A stretch of 64,000 bases of DNA from Pigmentibacter ruber (GCF_009792895.1 NZ_WSSC01000003.1:496001-560000); one strand, 5' to 3'. Numbered from the stretch's first letter, positions 45,019 to 54,839 are shown. Program-made: numbers and translations. Notes: generated by a model from the letters alone, not told the origin.

Positions 45019-47766
45019 TTATTCAGTAGCCTCTTCAGTATTTTTCTTAGTCTTTTTAACTACTTTTGCTTTATTTCCTGCCTTTTTTGGAGCTTTTTTA
45101 GGGGTAGTGGAGGTATCTTCTCCTAGCAATGCTTTTCTAGAAACAAATTTAAATTCAAAATTTCCATTTTCTTTTAAATGTAAAGCTGCTGCAAACGGGC
45201 GACCTTTTTTAGACTTAAAATCGACAATAGGAGGTGTTGACCCTGTAATAATAAATGACTTGTAGTCATCCAAAGTCATTTCTTTTCCACACAATATACG
45301 TGGCATTCTTGAAATCAGTTTTTTTACTTTTTTAGGTTTTGCAGGCTTTTTAGGAGCGGCTTTTTTACGTGTTTTCTTTGGTGGACTTTCAGGTTCTTGA
45401 GCGTTATCTGTAGATTCTGGCTTTAACGTTTGATCAATTGTACCAAATTCACACATGTATGCCGTTTCTGTTACTTTTATAGTTCCAGGTTTTTTTAGGA
45501 ACGTTTCAGGTAGAAATTCCTCATGTAATACAACCACATCATAACCAGTTAAGGACTCTTTTGGAGTGCCATCTTGTTCACAGAAAATAATCCCTTTAAC
45601 TGGAGAAATAGTTAGATATTCTTCATGAAATGAAGTCCCGGTAGAATTACTAAATTCAAAAGGTCCAGCAATTTTGTTTGATAAAACTTCTTCAACCAAA
45701 CTTCTATCAATATAACGATGATTTTTTTCTTTCCAAATAATAAAGTTACATTCATTCTCTTCTTTTTCTTTTGTATTGACAGCTAAGTTACATTTGTAAC
45801 CCCAGAAGCCTTCAAAAACTTTACCATTTTTACAAACTGGACACTTTCCTAAGGTGGGATCATTTTTATAAATGGCATCGTATTCAAAAGTTCTTGTTTT
45901 TTCTACTACAGATGAAGTAAAATCAAACATTTCTTGCATAAACTCAGATCTTTTTTTCAAACCTTTTTCCATTTTGCGCAGATCGTATTCAATTTCACCT
46001 GTTAACTCTACTTTTGAGAGCATATCAATTGGAATGCGACTTAGAACATCAACAAGACGAATTCCCTTGGAAGTAGCTCTTAAAGACTTTCCTGTTCTAT
46101 TAACATATTCTTTAATAATTAAATTCTCGATAACTTCTGCTCGAGTAGCAGGTGTACCAATGCCTTTGTCTTTTAAAACTTCAGCAATTTCTTCATCAGC
46201 AATGGATTTTCCGCAATGTTCCATTAATGAAAGCAATTTTGCTTCAGTTAAACGTGCTGGTGGTTTTGTTGCATTCTGCAATGGAGAAATTTCTTCTGTT
46301 TGAACAGGCGTAATTGCTTCTGGATTTTTTTCATTTAATTTAGGTAATTTACTTTCTTCTTCAGTATCCAAACCATAAACTTCTCTCCAACCTGGTTCTT
46401 GTAAATCTTGAACGCGGGTTCGAAAATGTTGTTCTCCAACTTTAGTAATTCTTTCAACTTTTGCCCAAATAGCATGGGTCATAAAGGCTGCAAGGAAGCG
46501 TTTTAAAACTAAATTGTAGATACGTGCGTCATCACCGTCTAATTTTTCAGTTGGTAATTGTCCAGTTGGAATTATAGCAAAGTGATCGGAAACAAACTTA
46601 TTATTAAAAATTCTATCTTTATTTAATAAACCTGTTTTTATAATTGTTTTGCAAGCTTTTGTAAACTCAGTCGGAACAGCTGAAAATTCTTTGATGACGT
46701 TTGTTACGTTTTCTAAATAATCTTCAGGGAGATAACGAGAATCAGTTCTTGGATAAGTTAACAATTTATGTTTTTCATACAATCGCTGAGCCGCCTGTAA
46801 TGTTCGTGAAGCAGACATTCCTAATTTTCTATTGGCTTCACGTTGTAGTAATGTAAGGTCAAATAATTGCGGCGCTATTTCTTTGGATTCTTTTCTAACT
46901 TCTGAAGCTGTTGCTTGTTTTTTATGTTTCTCAAAATCTTTTAAGATTTCGTTTAATTTATCCTGTGAAAAGATTCTGTCTTCTTTTTCTACGTAATGAA
47001 TAAGATCGTCTTCATCTAAATTTGGTTTTTTAAAATGTGGGTCAAACCACGCTCCGGAATATTCGTGTGTAGATGTAGAAAATCGACCTTCCAAAGTAAA
47101 ATACGGTTGAGGGCGATGTTTAAGATGATCTAATTCTCTTTTAGCAATCAGAGCTAATGTTGGGGTTTGCACTCTTCCAACTGACCAAACACCTTTTGTA
47201 TTTCTAGATTTCAAGCGTTTAGTCACAGCTCTTGTGGCATTCATTCCAATAAGCCAATCACTTTCGGCTCTACAACGGGCTGCGTCACCAAGATTATCAT
47301 ATTCATTCCCACGCTTCATGACTTTAAAACCATTCCTAATAGCTTCAGGAGTCATACTTTGTAGCCATAATCTTTTTGAAGGTTTATTTTGTTCGCAAAA
47401 ATCATATATTTCGCGAAAAATAAGTTCCCCTTCTCTCCCAGCATCACAAGCATTTATAAGTCCAACAACTTCGCTTTTTTTTGCTAGACTTTTAATGTGT
47501 TGAAGGCGTTCAGTTTGCCCTTTCTTAGGTTTATATTGAAATTCACTTGGTAAGATTGGTAAATCTTGTAACAACCAACGTTTATACTTTGGATCTAGTT
47601 CTTCTGGTTCGAGCAATTCTAATAAATGCCCAACAGCCCAGGTGATATAGTATTGTTGCGATTCATAATGGTCGCTTTTTTTTTCAAATCCACCTAATGC
47701 TTTAGCAAGATCTCCAGCTACTGATGGTTTTTCAGTAATTACGAGCCATTTGGAAGCTTTTTCCAT
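45019..47766 (-). CDS. topB: DNA topoisomerase III-type type IA topoisomerase
   Basis: 915 residues. TOPRIM starts at WLVITEKPSVAGDLAKALGG (about residue 7) and includes NACDAGREGELIFREIY, with the acidic DxDxE-like metal site. The catalytic domain reads LTYPRTDSRYLPEDY with the nucleophilic Tyr, and QTPTLALIAKRE and GTPATRAEVIENL follow the TopB pattern. Two C-terminal parts follow: a CPVCKNGKVFEGFWGYKC Zn-ribbon-like region and a Lys/Pro/Ala-rich tail with a final repeat segment. The enzyme relaxes negative supercoils and decatenates replicating DNA. AAGGTGA precedes the ATG. Confidence 0.92.
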   Translation of the reverse strand: MEKASKWLVITEKPSVAGDLAKALGGFEKKSDHYESQQYYITWAVGHLLELLEPEELDPKYKRWLLQDLPILPSEFQYKPKKGQTERLQHIKSLAKKSEVVGLINACDAGREGELIFREIYDFCEQNKPSKRLWLQSMTPEAIRNGFKVMKRGNEYDNLGDAARCRAESDWLIGMNATRAVTKRLKSRNTKGVWSVGRVQTPTLALIAKRELDHLKHRPQPYFTLEGRFSTSTHEYSGAWFDPHFKKPNLDEDDLIHYVEKEDRIFSQDKLNEILKDFEKHKKQATASEVRKESKEIAPQLFDLTLLQREANRKLGMSASRTLQAAQRLYEKHKLLTYPRTDSRYLPEDYLENVTNVIKEFSAVPTEFTKACKTIIKTGLLNKDRIFNNKFVSDHFAIIPTGQLPTEKLDGDDARIYNLVLKRFLAAFMTHAIWAKVERITKVGEQHFRTRVQDLQEPGWREVYGLDTEEESKLPKLNEKNPEAITPVQTEEISPLQNATKPPARLTEAKLLSLMEHCGKSIADEEIAEVLKDKGIGTPATRAEVIENLIIKEYVNRTGKSLRATSKGIRLVDVLSRIPIDMLSKVELTGEIEYDLRKMEKGLKKRSEFMQEMFDFTSSVVEKTRTFEYDAIYKNDPTLGKCPVCKNGKVFEGFWGYKCNLAVNTKEKEENECNFIIWKEKNHRYIDRSLVEEVLSNKIAGPFEFSNSTGTSFHEEYLTISPVKGIIFCEQDGTPKESLTGYDVVVLHEEFLPETFLKKPGTIKVTETAYMCEFGTIDQTLKPESTDNAQEPESPPKKTRKKAAPKKPAKPKKVKKLISRMPRILCGKEMTLDDYKSFIITGSTPPIVDFKSKKGRPFAAALHLKENGNFEFKFVSRKALLGEDTSTTPKKAPKKAGNKAKVVKKTKKNTEEATE

Positions 47767-47801
47767 AATTCACCTTAAATTCATAGATTACAAAGTTGCG
47801 C

Positions 47802-48410
47802 TTACCTTGGACTGATTTGTTGCAAGATGTTCTGTCCAAGATCAACTATATCTTTTTGTTCCGATTTTATTAAATTACGAGCTGTGTTAAGTAAAGCAGA
47901 TTCGTAATCAAGTTTCGGAATCGTTAGCAAAACCCATACTATATAAAATCTTTCTGGGCCGTTGTCAGTATCTCGTTGACGATATTCCCAATAGATTTCT
48001 TTGGGATTAGCTGGTTGAGAACGGATTGTAAGTCTATTCTCATTAATTTTTTGAGCCAATTCAGACAAATTTGATTCGTGCTTTTTCGAGTTTTGTTTAG
48101 ATAGAGTATTTAATTTAGTTAACAAATCTACTTGTATTTTTTGCATAATTAAATAAGAGGTTTGCAGTGTAGCTGCAGCTTGCGCTTGCTTTAATCCTAA
48201 AAAAAGATTGTAAATATCGGTTTTTTTATAAACTAAAAAAATGTTATCTTTTGAAGTAAAGTTTTTTTCAGTTCCAGAAATCCATGCTGGTGTTTCTTTA
48301 TTACTTTTTTCTAAAATAACATCCTGATTTGGAAAACTAACACAGCTGTTGAATAAAAAGAGAATACTAAGGATCGTTGCTTTGAAATAAAGTATTTTTA
48401 TTTTTTTCAT
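47802..48410 (-). CDS. LPP20-like lipoprotein
   Basis: 202 residues from ATG 48410, chosen because AGGAG lies nine bases before it. The signal peptide ends LFNSC, the lipobox. The mature chain begins with the PAWISG segment, which resembles the start of LPP20-family lipoproteins, and is then helical with many Gln/Lys residues and a coiled-coil look. The role is unknown. It lies between topB and the phosphatase gene, all on one strand with gaps of 35 and about 68 bases. Confidence 0.65.
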   Translation of the reverse strand: MKKIKILYFKATILSILFLFNSCVSFPNQDVILEKSNKETPAWISGTEKNFTSKDNIFLVYKKTDIYNLFLGLKQAQAAATLQTSYLIMQKIQVDLLTKLNTLSKQNSKKHESNLSELAQKINENRLTIRSQPANPKEIYWEYRQRDTDNGPERFYIVWVLLTIPKLDYESALLNTARNLIKSEQKDIVDLGQNILQQISPR

Positions 48411-48477
48411 AAACAAGATCTCCTAGCATAACGACTTATTCAGATAATTAAAATAAAAGTAGATTATTAATAATATT

Positions 48478-49281
48478 CTAAGCAAATCTTTTTGCGAGTT
48501 CAACTATATCTGCACAATTAATAGGCAATTTTTGCGTATCTACTGGATAAGCAATGCTATTCCCTTTTTCTAAAATAGAATCACCTTTCCAGTTTTGAAT
48601 AGCGAAACCGGCTTCTGGAAGTATGACATGAAAAGGAGCAACATCCCAAATTTCAACCTTTGGATCGATAAAAACTTTTACAGAACCATTCAGTAAAAGA
48701 TAATAACCTAATGCATCAGGATATGTACGACTTTTATACTTCTCACTATACAGTTCTTGAATAAATTCTTTTTTATTTTCTGTGTAAAATCTGTATGGAT
48801 CAGCTGTTGCTATTAATTCTATTAGTGGGTTTCCAACTAATTTACATCGAGAATAGGGGGAATCATTAATAAAAACACCAGATCCTTTCATTGCACTCAT
48901 AGTAATATTGAGAGCTGGTAAGGCAGCAAAGCCTATGAATGGTTTTCCTCCTTTTAACACTGCAATCAATGAAGAATAAAAGGGAACATTATGTACAAAA
49001 CTAAAAGTGCCATCAATTGGGTCAAGTATCCAAGTGTAAGCGTCTTTATCACTATTTATTGAACCACCTTGTTCTTCTCCTAGAATTGTATGATCTGGAT
49101 AATGCTCTAAAATTATTTTTCGCAATTCCATTTCAATACTTTTATCTGCTTCAGTGACCCAAGTCTTATCGTTTTTCAACGTTTGTGGATCAACTCCATG
49201 TTTGAACTCAAGACACATTTTTGAAGCAATTTGAGAACATTTCTTAGCGGTTGCAAAAATCTTGTTGTCAGAGTCCATCAT
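48478..49281 (-). CDS. inositol-monophosphatase family phosphatase
   Basis: 267 residues. All the family motifs are visible: ILGEEQGGS (Glu metal ligand), WILDPIDGTFSF (the D-P-I-D-G-T loop), and IWDVAPFHVILPEAG near the C-terminus. These enzymes remove a phosphate from inositol phosphate, histidinol phosphate (HisN) or PAP (CysQ) using Mg2+. Length fits SuhB/HisN. The specificity cannot be read by eye. A possible link to the cyclitol-type genes at 53.6 kb is noted only as coincidence of theme. Confidence 0.87.
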   Translation of the reverse strand: MMDSDNKIFATAKKCSQIASKMCLEFKHGVDPQTLKNDKTWVTEADKSIEMELRKIILEHYPDHTILGEEQGGSINSDKDAYTWILDPIDGTFSFVHNVPFYSSLIAVLKGGKPFIGFAALPALNITMSAMKGSGVFINDSPYSRCKLVGNPLIELIATADPYRFYTENKKEFIQELYSEKYKSRTYPDALGYYLLLNGSVKVFIDPKVEIWDVAPFHVILPEAGFAIQNWKGDSILEKGNSIAYPVDTQKLPINCADIVELAKRFA

Positions 49282-49377
49282 TTAAATCCTCAAGATTGTT
49301 ATTGCCGAACAACTTTTACAGTATTAGTGTATCTGTATTAAAAACGCAAAAGGGTGTTTTTTTCTTTGGAGCTTTTT

Positions 49378-49917
49378 ATGTCTTCTGAAACCATTTATGA
49401 TGAGTTAAGATTCTTACAAACAAACCGTTCCTTTTTAGGAAGAGAGTTTTTAACTTGGCTTTGGTTTAAAACAGAAACTCAAAATCATAAATTGAATATT
49501 GGTAATTTTGGTTCATTTCATTTGTATATTGATGATAAAATTGTTTTGAGTAGTTCAAATGGATCAGTCCGTGAAAACAGTTTAAAAGGAGGAACACCTG
49601 CCTATGCATTTGAAGCAGGAAGTGCTCTTGGTACGGGAAAGTTGGTGCATGAAGCAAAATTTATTTTACAGGATTCTCAACGCCAATGGAGTTTTTCTTT
49701 AGTGGGAGAGGATCTGTCACTACGCAATATTCGTTTACCCGTTATTTCTGAAGCTGACTCACAAGCTCATATCACTCAAAGAGTTTTATCTATTCAATTA
49801 TTAGCAAATATTATCGATGAATTATTTAAGCAATTTATGGAAATTAGAATTTCTAAAAAACTTGAATCGGAATTATTTGAAATAAGAAACTGGGTCGAAA
49901 ATAAGGTAACTATATAA
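49378..49917 (+). CDS. conserved protein with LGREFLTWLWF motif
   Basis: 179 residues from ATG 49378, with TTGGAG five bases before it; an upstream in-frame ATG at 49354 has no such site. The N-terminal region has FLGREFLTWLWFKTE, and a Gly-rich middle (SLKGGTPAYAFEAGSALGTGK) is followed by two helices. The LGxEFLTWLWF pattern recalls an RdgC-related group in delta-proteobacteria; I am not certain. No enzyme motif is visible. It ends at a strong bidirectional terminator. Confidence 0.6.
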   Translation: MSSETIYDELRFLQTNRSFLGREFLTWLWFKTETQNHKLNIGNFGSFHLYIDDKIVLSSSNGSVRENSLKGGTPAYAFEAGSALGTGKLVHEAKFILQDSQRQWSFSLVGEDLSLRNIRLPVISEADSQAHITQRVLSIQLLANIIDELFKQFMEIRISKKLESELFEIRNWVENKVTI

Positions 49918-49936
49918 AAGTAAGCTTTCAATAAAT

Positions 49937-49967
49937 AAAAAAAGCTGGTCCAAAACCAGCTTTTTTT
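49937..49967. terminator. bidirectional intrinsic terminator
   Basis: GCTGGT (49944-49949) pairs with ACCAGC (49955-49960). An A run precedes it and a T run of seven follows. It serves the gene ending at 49917 and the convergent lipoprotein gene ending at 49983. Confidence 0.9.
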
Positions 49968-49982
49968 ATGAAATGAATAAAA

Positions 49983-50261
49983 TTATTTAGCAGGCGCTTC
50001 AGCAGGAGCTGCAGGTGCTTCAGCAGGAGCTGCAGGCGCTTCAGCAGGAGCTGCAGGTGCTTGAGCAGTAGCGTCAGCAGCAGGCGCTGCAGGAGCGTTT
50101 GCATCAGCAGGAGCTGCCGCAGGAGCATTTGCATCAGCAGGAGCCGCCGCAGGAGCAGTTGCATCTGCTGCAGGAGCTGCTTCTTTGGAACCACAAGTGC
50201 TTGTACAGCCTGAAAGTAAAACAGCTGAAATTGCAAAAAGAGGAAGGGACTTAAGTGCCAT
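49983..50261 (-). CDS. small Ala/Pro/Glu-repeat lipoprotein
   Basis: 92 residues. The signal peptide has lipobox LLSGC (Cys19). From about residue 27 on, the chain is a near-periodic Ala-Pro-Ala-Glu/Asp repeat, first PAADATAPAAAP-type and then EAPAAPA-type units. Base composition is clearly richer in G+C than the rest of the window because of GCA/GCT/CCT codons. Such proteins are thought to be extended, Pro-stiffened envelope spacers; the precise role is unknown. The gene is monocistronic and bounded by a terminator. Confidence 0.82.
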   Translation of the reverse strand: MALKSLPLFAISAVLLSGCTSTCGSKEAAPAADATAPAAAPADANAPAAAPADANAPAAPAADATAQAPAAPAEAPAAPAEAPAAPAEAPAK

Positions 50262-50437
50262 GATAATTCTCCAATTTATATAAAGGAAAAAAGTTAAAAC
50301 TAAAAAAAAGCTGCCACCAACTCCAGTTTAATTAAAGAACCTAATAAGAGTTTTGGCCAACCTGGTAACTATAACGAATTATATTGTGATATGTAAATAG
50401 TCAAGTCCATTTTTTAAATTCATAAGGGTATGAAACT

Positions 50438-52090
50438 ATGTCGATCAATATAAAAACAGAAAAGATACTTCAAATTCTTTCGCAAAATAAGCAAAAATGG
50501 CTTCATCTTTCTCTTCAGCATAAAATTATTTATTTAGAACAAATTCAAGATAATTTATTAATAAATGCAAAACAGTGGGCAGAAAACTGCTGTAAAGCTA
50601 AAGAAGGCAATTTAGATTCCAACATAATTGGTCAAGAATTATTAGCAGGGCCTGCTATTGTCATGCGGCAAATAAAGTATTATTTAAAAGCCCTAAAATA
50701 TAATGGCAAACCACCCTTATTAAGTGTTAAATCAAAAGATAAAGAGCAAATATCTGTAAAAGTTATGCCTGAAAACTTAAAAGAAAAAATTCTTTGGAAA
50801 GGATTTTCTGCAGAAGTTTGGTTAGAAAAGAATAAGCCTCTTCTACAGGGAGAATCTATAAAAAAAGGAAACAAGTTAGGTGAATTGAGTTTAATTTTAG
50901 GTGCTGGAAATGTCTCAAGTATTGCTCCATTAGATATTCTATATAAATTATTTTTTGAAGGAAATATTTGTATCGTTAAATTAAATCCAGTAAATGAATA
51001 CTTATTTGAAGTTTTTAATAAAGTATTTGCTAATCTTATAAAAGATGGATTTTTAGCCTTTACAAAAGGAGGTGAAGAGTTAGGAGAATTTTTGTGTAAT
51101 CACTCCCTTGTTGATAATATACACATCACTGGTTCGCATGTGACGCACGATAAAATTGTTTGGGGAAGTGGAACAGCAGAGGAAATTCAAAAAAAGAAAT
51201 TGTCTCATCAAGTTAAATGTAATAAAAAAATAACATCAGAATTAGGATGTGTTACCCCGTTTATTATAGTCCCCGGAGTTTGGACAGATGATGAATTAAT
51301 TTATCATGCAAAACAAATAGCAAGTGCTGTAACAAATAATGCAAGTTTTAATTGTAATGCAGCTAAGCTTCTGGTCACATGTCAAGGTTGGCAACAAAGA
51401 GATCTTTTTCTTAAATACTTGAAAGACGAATTTAGCAAGGCTAAAGCGAGGAAAGCTTATTATCCCGGAGCTTGGCAGAGATATACTTCATTCCTACAAC
51501 ATTATCCTCAAGCAGAAATTATTGGAGAAAATAATCCTAACTGTATACCGTGGACATTTATTCCAAATATTTCGAATCATGATTTTGCTTTAAATCATGA
51601 GGCATTTTGTGGAATTTTATGTGAAACTTCTCTTCCAGCAAGGAATATTCCTGAATTTATGCAAAAATCTGTTGAATTTTGTAACGAAAAAGTTTGGGGT
51701 ACTTTAAGTTGTACAATTATTATTGATTCATTAACTGAAAAAATATTTGAATCAGAATTAAACTGTGCTTTGCAAAATTTACAATATGGAGCAATAGCTG
51801 TTAACTGTTGGTCTGCTCTAGTTTATGCACTTTGCTCTACCACATGGGGGGCATTTCCAAATAGTACCATTGAAAATATAAAATCGGGAATTGGTGTTGT
51901 CCATAATGGCTACTTTTTAGAAAATGTTGAAAAATCAATAGTAAGAGCTCCTTTTAAAATAAATCCAACTCCCCCATGGTTTCATGACAATAAAAATACT
52001 GAAAAAATTGGATACGCTTTACTTGATTACGAATATAATGAAAGTTTTTTGAATTTTTCAAAACTTATACTGGCGGCTTTCAAAGGATGA
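50438..52090 (+). CDS. aldehyde-dehydrogenase superfamily protein
   Basis: 550 residues. The Rossmann-type domain has LSLILGAGNVSSIAPLDILYKL, which replaces the usual NAD-binding segment, and LVDNIHITGSHVTH matches the FTGS block. ITSELGCVTPFIIVPG holds the general-base-type Glu, and NNASFNCNAAKLL carries the catalytic-type Cys of ALDHs. It is longer than usual for the family, with an N-terminal helical domain of about 140 residues. It may be an acyl-CoA-reductase- or ALDH-like enzyme; the substrate is not readable. It ends about 70 bases upstream of tmRNA. Confidence 0.8.
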   Translation: MSINIKTEKILQILSQNKQKWLHLSLQHKIIYLEQIQDNLLINAKQWAENCCKAKEGNLDSNIIGQELLAGPAIVMRQIKYYLKALKYNGKPPLLSVKSKDKEQISVKVMPENLKEKILWKGFSAEVWLEKNKPLLQGESIKKGNKLGELSLILGAGNVSSIAPLDILYKLFFEGNICIVKLNPVNEYLFEVFNKVFANLIKDGFLAFTKGGEELGEFLCNHSLVDNIHITGSHVTHDKIVWGSGTAEEIQKKKLSHQVKCNKKITSELGCVTPFIIVPGVWTDDELIYHAKQIASAVTNNASFNCNAAKLLVTCQGWQQRDLFLKYLKDEFSKAKARKAYYPGAWQRYTSFLQHYPQAEIIGENNPNCIPWTFIPNISNHDFALNHEAFCGILCETSLPARNIPEFMQKSVEFCNEKVWGTLSCTIIIDSLTEKIFESELNCALQNLQYGAIAVNCWSALVYALCSTTWGAFPNSTIENIKSGIGVVHNGYFLENVEKSIVRAPFKINPTPPWFHDNKNTEKIGYALLDYEYNESFLNFSKLILAAFKG

Positions 52091-52159
52091 AGATAATCTT
52101 GCTTAAAGATGGAAAATAGCATAAAGCTATGTTCTTCAAGAGCATGTTAAGTTCATTTT

Positions 52160-52523
52160 GGGGGTGAACTGGTTTCGACGGAAAGAGTTGAGTGAAAGGA
52201 GCATGCAGGGGTTGGTTACAGCGCCTCTTCAAAACGTTGTGGCAGCCAGAAGTGGCAAAAATACTAACTTAGCTCTCGCTGCCTAATTAAGCACAGAGCC
52301 AGTGACTTGGGTGTGGCAGCACGTGCATCTTTGTTCGCTGTTAATTTACGTGCGGGTTATTTCTAACTTCTGTTCGTAGTTAGTTTAACCTATTAATCGA
52401 GCTGGCTTATGCAGTAGGGTGTCTTTCCTCGGCTGTTAAGTAAGATTTAAAGAAAGAAGAAGCATGTGGTCGCCAATTGCGATGCCTGTCCGGACCCGGG
52501 TTCGATCCCCGGCACCTCCACCA
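52160..52523 (+). ncRNA. ssrA: tmRNA
   Basis: One-piece tmRNA. The 5' end GGGGGTGAACTGGTTTCGAC and the 3' end GGGTTCGATCCCCGGCACCTCCACCA form the tRNA-like part; GGGGGTG pairs with CACCTCC and CCA is encoded. The tag frame starts at GGC 52254 and ends at TAA 52284-52286, giving GKNTNLALAA, so the C-terminal proteolysis signal is ALAA. It releases ribosomes stalled on broken mRNAs and tags the peptide. Confidence 0.96.
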
Positions 52524-52526
52524 TTA

Positions 52527-52557
52527 AATCCTGCTTTTAGCGGGATTTTTTATTTTA
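52527..52557. terminator. intrinsic terminator of tmRNA
   Basis: AATCCTGC and GCGGGATT (one G-U pair) form the stem with loop TTTTA, followed by TTTTTATTTT. It overlaps the end of the convergent solute-binding gene (52550). Confidence 0.88.
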
Positions 52558-53332
52558 TTAACTTATCTATTTCCTTATTTATTTTTTCTATAATTTTATT
52601 CCCAACAATTTTAGAACACATCAGATAGCGTTTTTCCCCGTTGGGGACATCGGCTAAATCCTTAATTTTTAATTTTTTATTAAATTCCGGATTAATATTT
52701 AATAAATATTCAGCTTCATTTCTTCCAATAAACATAAAATCTGCTTTTTTTGTTAAGATATCTTGAAACATTAAATTATTATCATTTGAAGTAAAAATTA
52801 CATTAATTGCTTCTTGCTGTTTAGTTTCAGATAAAGATATTTTTTTAAAATTAAAAACTTTTTCATCTATATAAGTTCCGTAACTAAAACCTATTTTTAC
52901 TAGCAACTTTAGCTCATTTTGCTTTAAAAAATCATCTGTTTTATTAAATTTATTTATAGAATCATCATTATTTCTAATAATTATTACTGTTTTTTTATCT
53001 TGAAATAATGGCTTTGAAAAAATAGCAAATTCTTCTCTTTCTTTTGTTTTGAAAGATGATGGAGAACAAACTTTGATTTTATTTTCTTTTATAGATTGAA
53101 TAGTTCTAATGAGAGGTGCTTTCTTTAGCTCAAAAGGTATTTTTGCATTATTGAATATTTTAACAATTATATGATAAATTTCACCGTCTGAAACATCCCC
53201 TCTATTATTATTTGAAATAAAATATGGTGGTCTGATTAAGTATTCAATTTCTATTTTTTCACTTTCATTCGGATAAGCGCTAGGAGAATAAAAAAATAAA
53301 ATTGCAAAAAATTGAAATAAAATTCTTTTCAT
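52550..53332 (-). CDS. periplasmic solute-binding protein (SBP_bac_3-like)
   Basis: 260 residues. A signal peptide (residues 1-20, ending PSAYPNE) is followed by IEIEYLIRPPYF, the first beta-strand of family 3 binding proteins; then PLIRTIQSIKENKIKVCSPS and KKADFMFIGRNEAEYLL fit the two-lobed fold. No permease or ATPase gene lies nearby, so it may act as an orphan sensor or binding protein. The decayed gene at 18610-19180 is of the same kind. Confidence 0.78.
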   Translation of the reverse strand: MKRILFQFFAILFFYSPSAYPNESEKIEIEYLIRPPYFISNNNRGDVSDGEIYHIIVKIFNNAKIPFELKKAPLIRTIQSIKENKIKVCSPSSFKTKEREEFAIFSKPLFQDKKTVIIIRNNDDSINKFNKTDDFLKQNELKLLVKIGFSYGTYIDEKVFNFKKISLSETKQQEAINVIFTSNDNNLMFQDILTKKADFMFIGRNEAEYLLNINPEFNKKLKIKDLADVPNGEKRYLMCSKIVGNKIIEKINKEIDKLIK

Positions 53333-53653
53333 TAAAGATTCCTTTTTCTTTTTCTCTTAAAACAAGAATATAATAAAAATTTATATTTCATTATTTAAAT
53401 TTTAGTTGAGCGTCAAAGTTTGGGGAAAAAAATCATGTCAAAGAAACAGATGAGAACTTTTGAAAAAAGCTAATGTACCTAACTCGTAAGTTCTAAAAGG
53501 CTGTAAATAAACAATTTTTATACTTAGAACTAAATATTTAAAAAAAATTTATAGTACCCACTGAAGATTGACTTCTTAGTATAATGATTCTTATTATCAA
53601 TTAGTTCTGTTTTTTAAAATTTTATATTCTTTTTTGTAGAAAAGTGAGAATCT
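53333..53653. other. divergent intergenic region
   Basis: It separates the solute-binding gene from the sugar-phosphate cyclase gene. It holds an inverted repeat AGTTCTAA (53489-53496) and TTAGAACT (53524-53531). No other structure was recognised. Confidence 0.4.
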
Positions 53654-54778
53654 ATGAGTATTTTGCCCGTTATTGAATTAAGTACTGAACTAGAAAAACC
53701 TACGCCATTTTTCTTTGGCTATCAAATAGAAGATGTACTCATAAGCAAACTAGGTAATTGTCACTTTGACAAATTATTTTTTCTAACAGAGGAATCGGTT
53801 TTTAAACTCTATGGTGAAAAATTATTTGAAAAGCTAAAACAACTATTTCCAAATATAACTTTGAAGCTACTCCTAGCAGGTGAGCAAAATAAATACTTTA
53901 AAAATTTGGAAGAATTATGTGAAAATTTAATAGAACAAAATGTTTCAAAAAAATCCATTCTTTTAGCTTTTGGTGGAGGTGGAGTAGGAAATTTGGTAGG
54001 ACTTACTGCAGGATTACTATTTCGTGGAATTCGTTTTATTGAAATCCCAACGACCTTCACGGGGCAAACTGATAGTACTCTAAGTAACAAACAAGCCGTA
54101 AATGGAAAAACTGGCAAAAATCATTTTGGTTTATATCATTCACCTTTATATATTTTTGCTGACACACAGTATTTAATTACTGAACCAAAGCCTGCTAGAA
54201 GAGCAGGAATTGTTGAAGGTATAAAAAATGGTTTAATTTCTGATAAAGATTTTTTTACTTATTTGCATAATAATTTATCTTATGATGAGCCAAAAAATAT
54301 TATTAATACATACGATCTTGCTCTAAAAATAATAAAATCTAAATTAAAAATATTAAGAGAAGATCCTTCTGAAAAAAATTATGGAATAGTACTAGAATAT
54401 GGCCATACTTTTGGCCACGGTATAGAGTGGTTACTTCAAGGAAAAATGATACATGGAGATGCTGTATCATTTGGAATGAGAATTGCAGCAGAACTTTCAT
54501 TTGAAATTGGTTTGTTAAAAAGAGAAGAAGTAGATTTACATTATGATATTATTGAAAATAAATTAGGGCATAAAGAAAAACTCCCAAGTGAGATAACTAC
54601 AGAAAAACTAATAGATGCAATGATCAAGGATAATAAAAAAACTGGTAGAGAACTACGTTTTGTTTTATTAGAAAAGATAGGAAAATGTTTTAATCCAGAA
54701 GGTGATTTTTTAGTTACTATTGATATAGGTATCGTTAAAAAAGTTTTGGATAAATTTTTGATGAATAATAAATATTAA
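53654..54778 (+). CDS. sugar-phosphate cyclase, 2-deoxy-scyllo-inosose synthase-like
   Basis: 374 residues of the dehydroquinate-synthase superfamily. It has AFGGGGVGNLVGLTAGLLFRG, IPTTFTGQTDS, and then LSNKQAVNGKTGKNHFG, the K-Q-A-V-N-x-x-x-G-K-N pattern seen in 2-deoxy-scyllo-inosose synthases rather than the GGKTAVN of DHQ synthase. The three Zn ligands are kept: Glu in RAGIVEGIKN, and the His of EYGHTFGHGIE and IHGDAVSFGM. Such enzymes turn glucose-6-phosphate into a carbocycle, the first step of 2-deoxystreptamine antibiotics. It leads a two-gene unit with the TIM-barrel gene 61 bases downstream. EEVS-type or EboD-type activity is an alternative. Confidence 0.8.
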   Translation: MSILPVIELSTELEKPTPFFFGYQIEDVLISKLGNCHFDKLFFLTEESVFKLYGEKLFEKLKQLFPNITLKLLLAGEQNKYFKNLEELCENLIEQNVSKKSILLAFGGGGVGNLVGLTAGLLFRGIRFIEIPTTFTGQTDSTLSNKQAVNGKTGKNHFGLYHSPLYIFADTQYLITEPKPARRAGIVEGIKNGLISDKDFFTYLHNNLSYDEPKNIINTYDLALKIIKSKLKILREDPSEKNYGIVLEYGHTFGHGIEWLLQGKMIHGDAVSFGMRIAAELSFEIGLLKREEVDLHYDIIENKLGHKEKLPSEITTEKLIDAMIKDNKKTGRELRFVLLEKIGKCFNPEGDFLVTIDIGIVKKVLDKFLMNNKY

Positions 54779-54839
54779 TATATTTTAATTCAAAAAAATA
54801 TATAATTTTTAAATATTTTCTGTTTAGAAAAGGCTAATT

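Noticed and set aside
49983-50261. repeat-encoded second protein in another frame of the Ala/Pro lipoprotein gene (Gln/Leu-rich)
   Set aside because: It is a shadow of the repetitive GCA-GGA codons; only the other frame has a signal peptide and lipobox.
53489-53531. AGTTCTAA/TTAGAACT inverted repeat as a terminator
   Set aside because: The spacer is long, there is no T run, and the arms are short; it is mentioned only as a possible weak operator.
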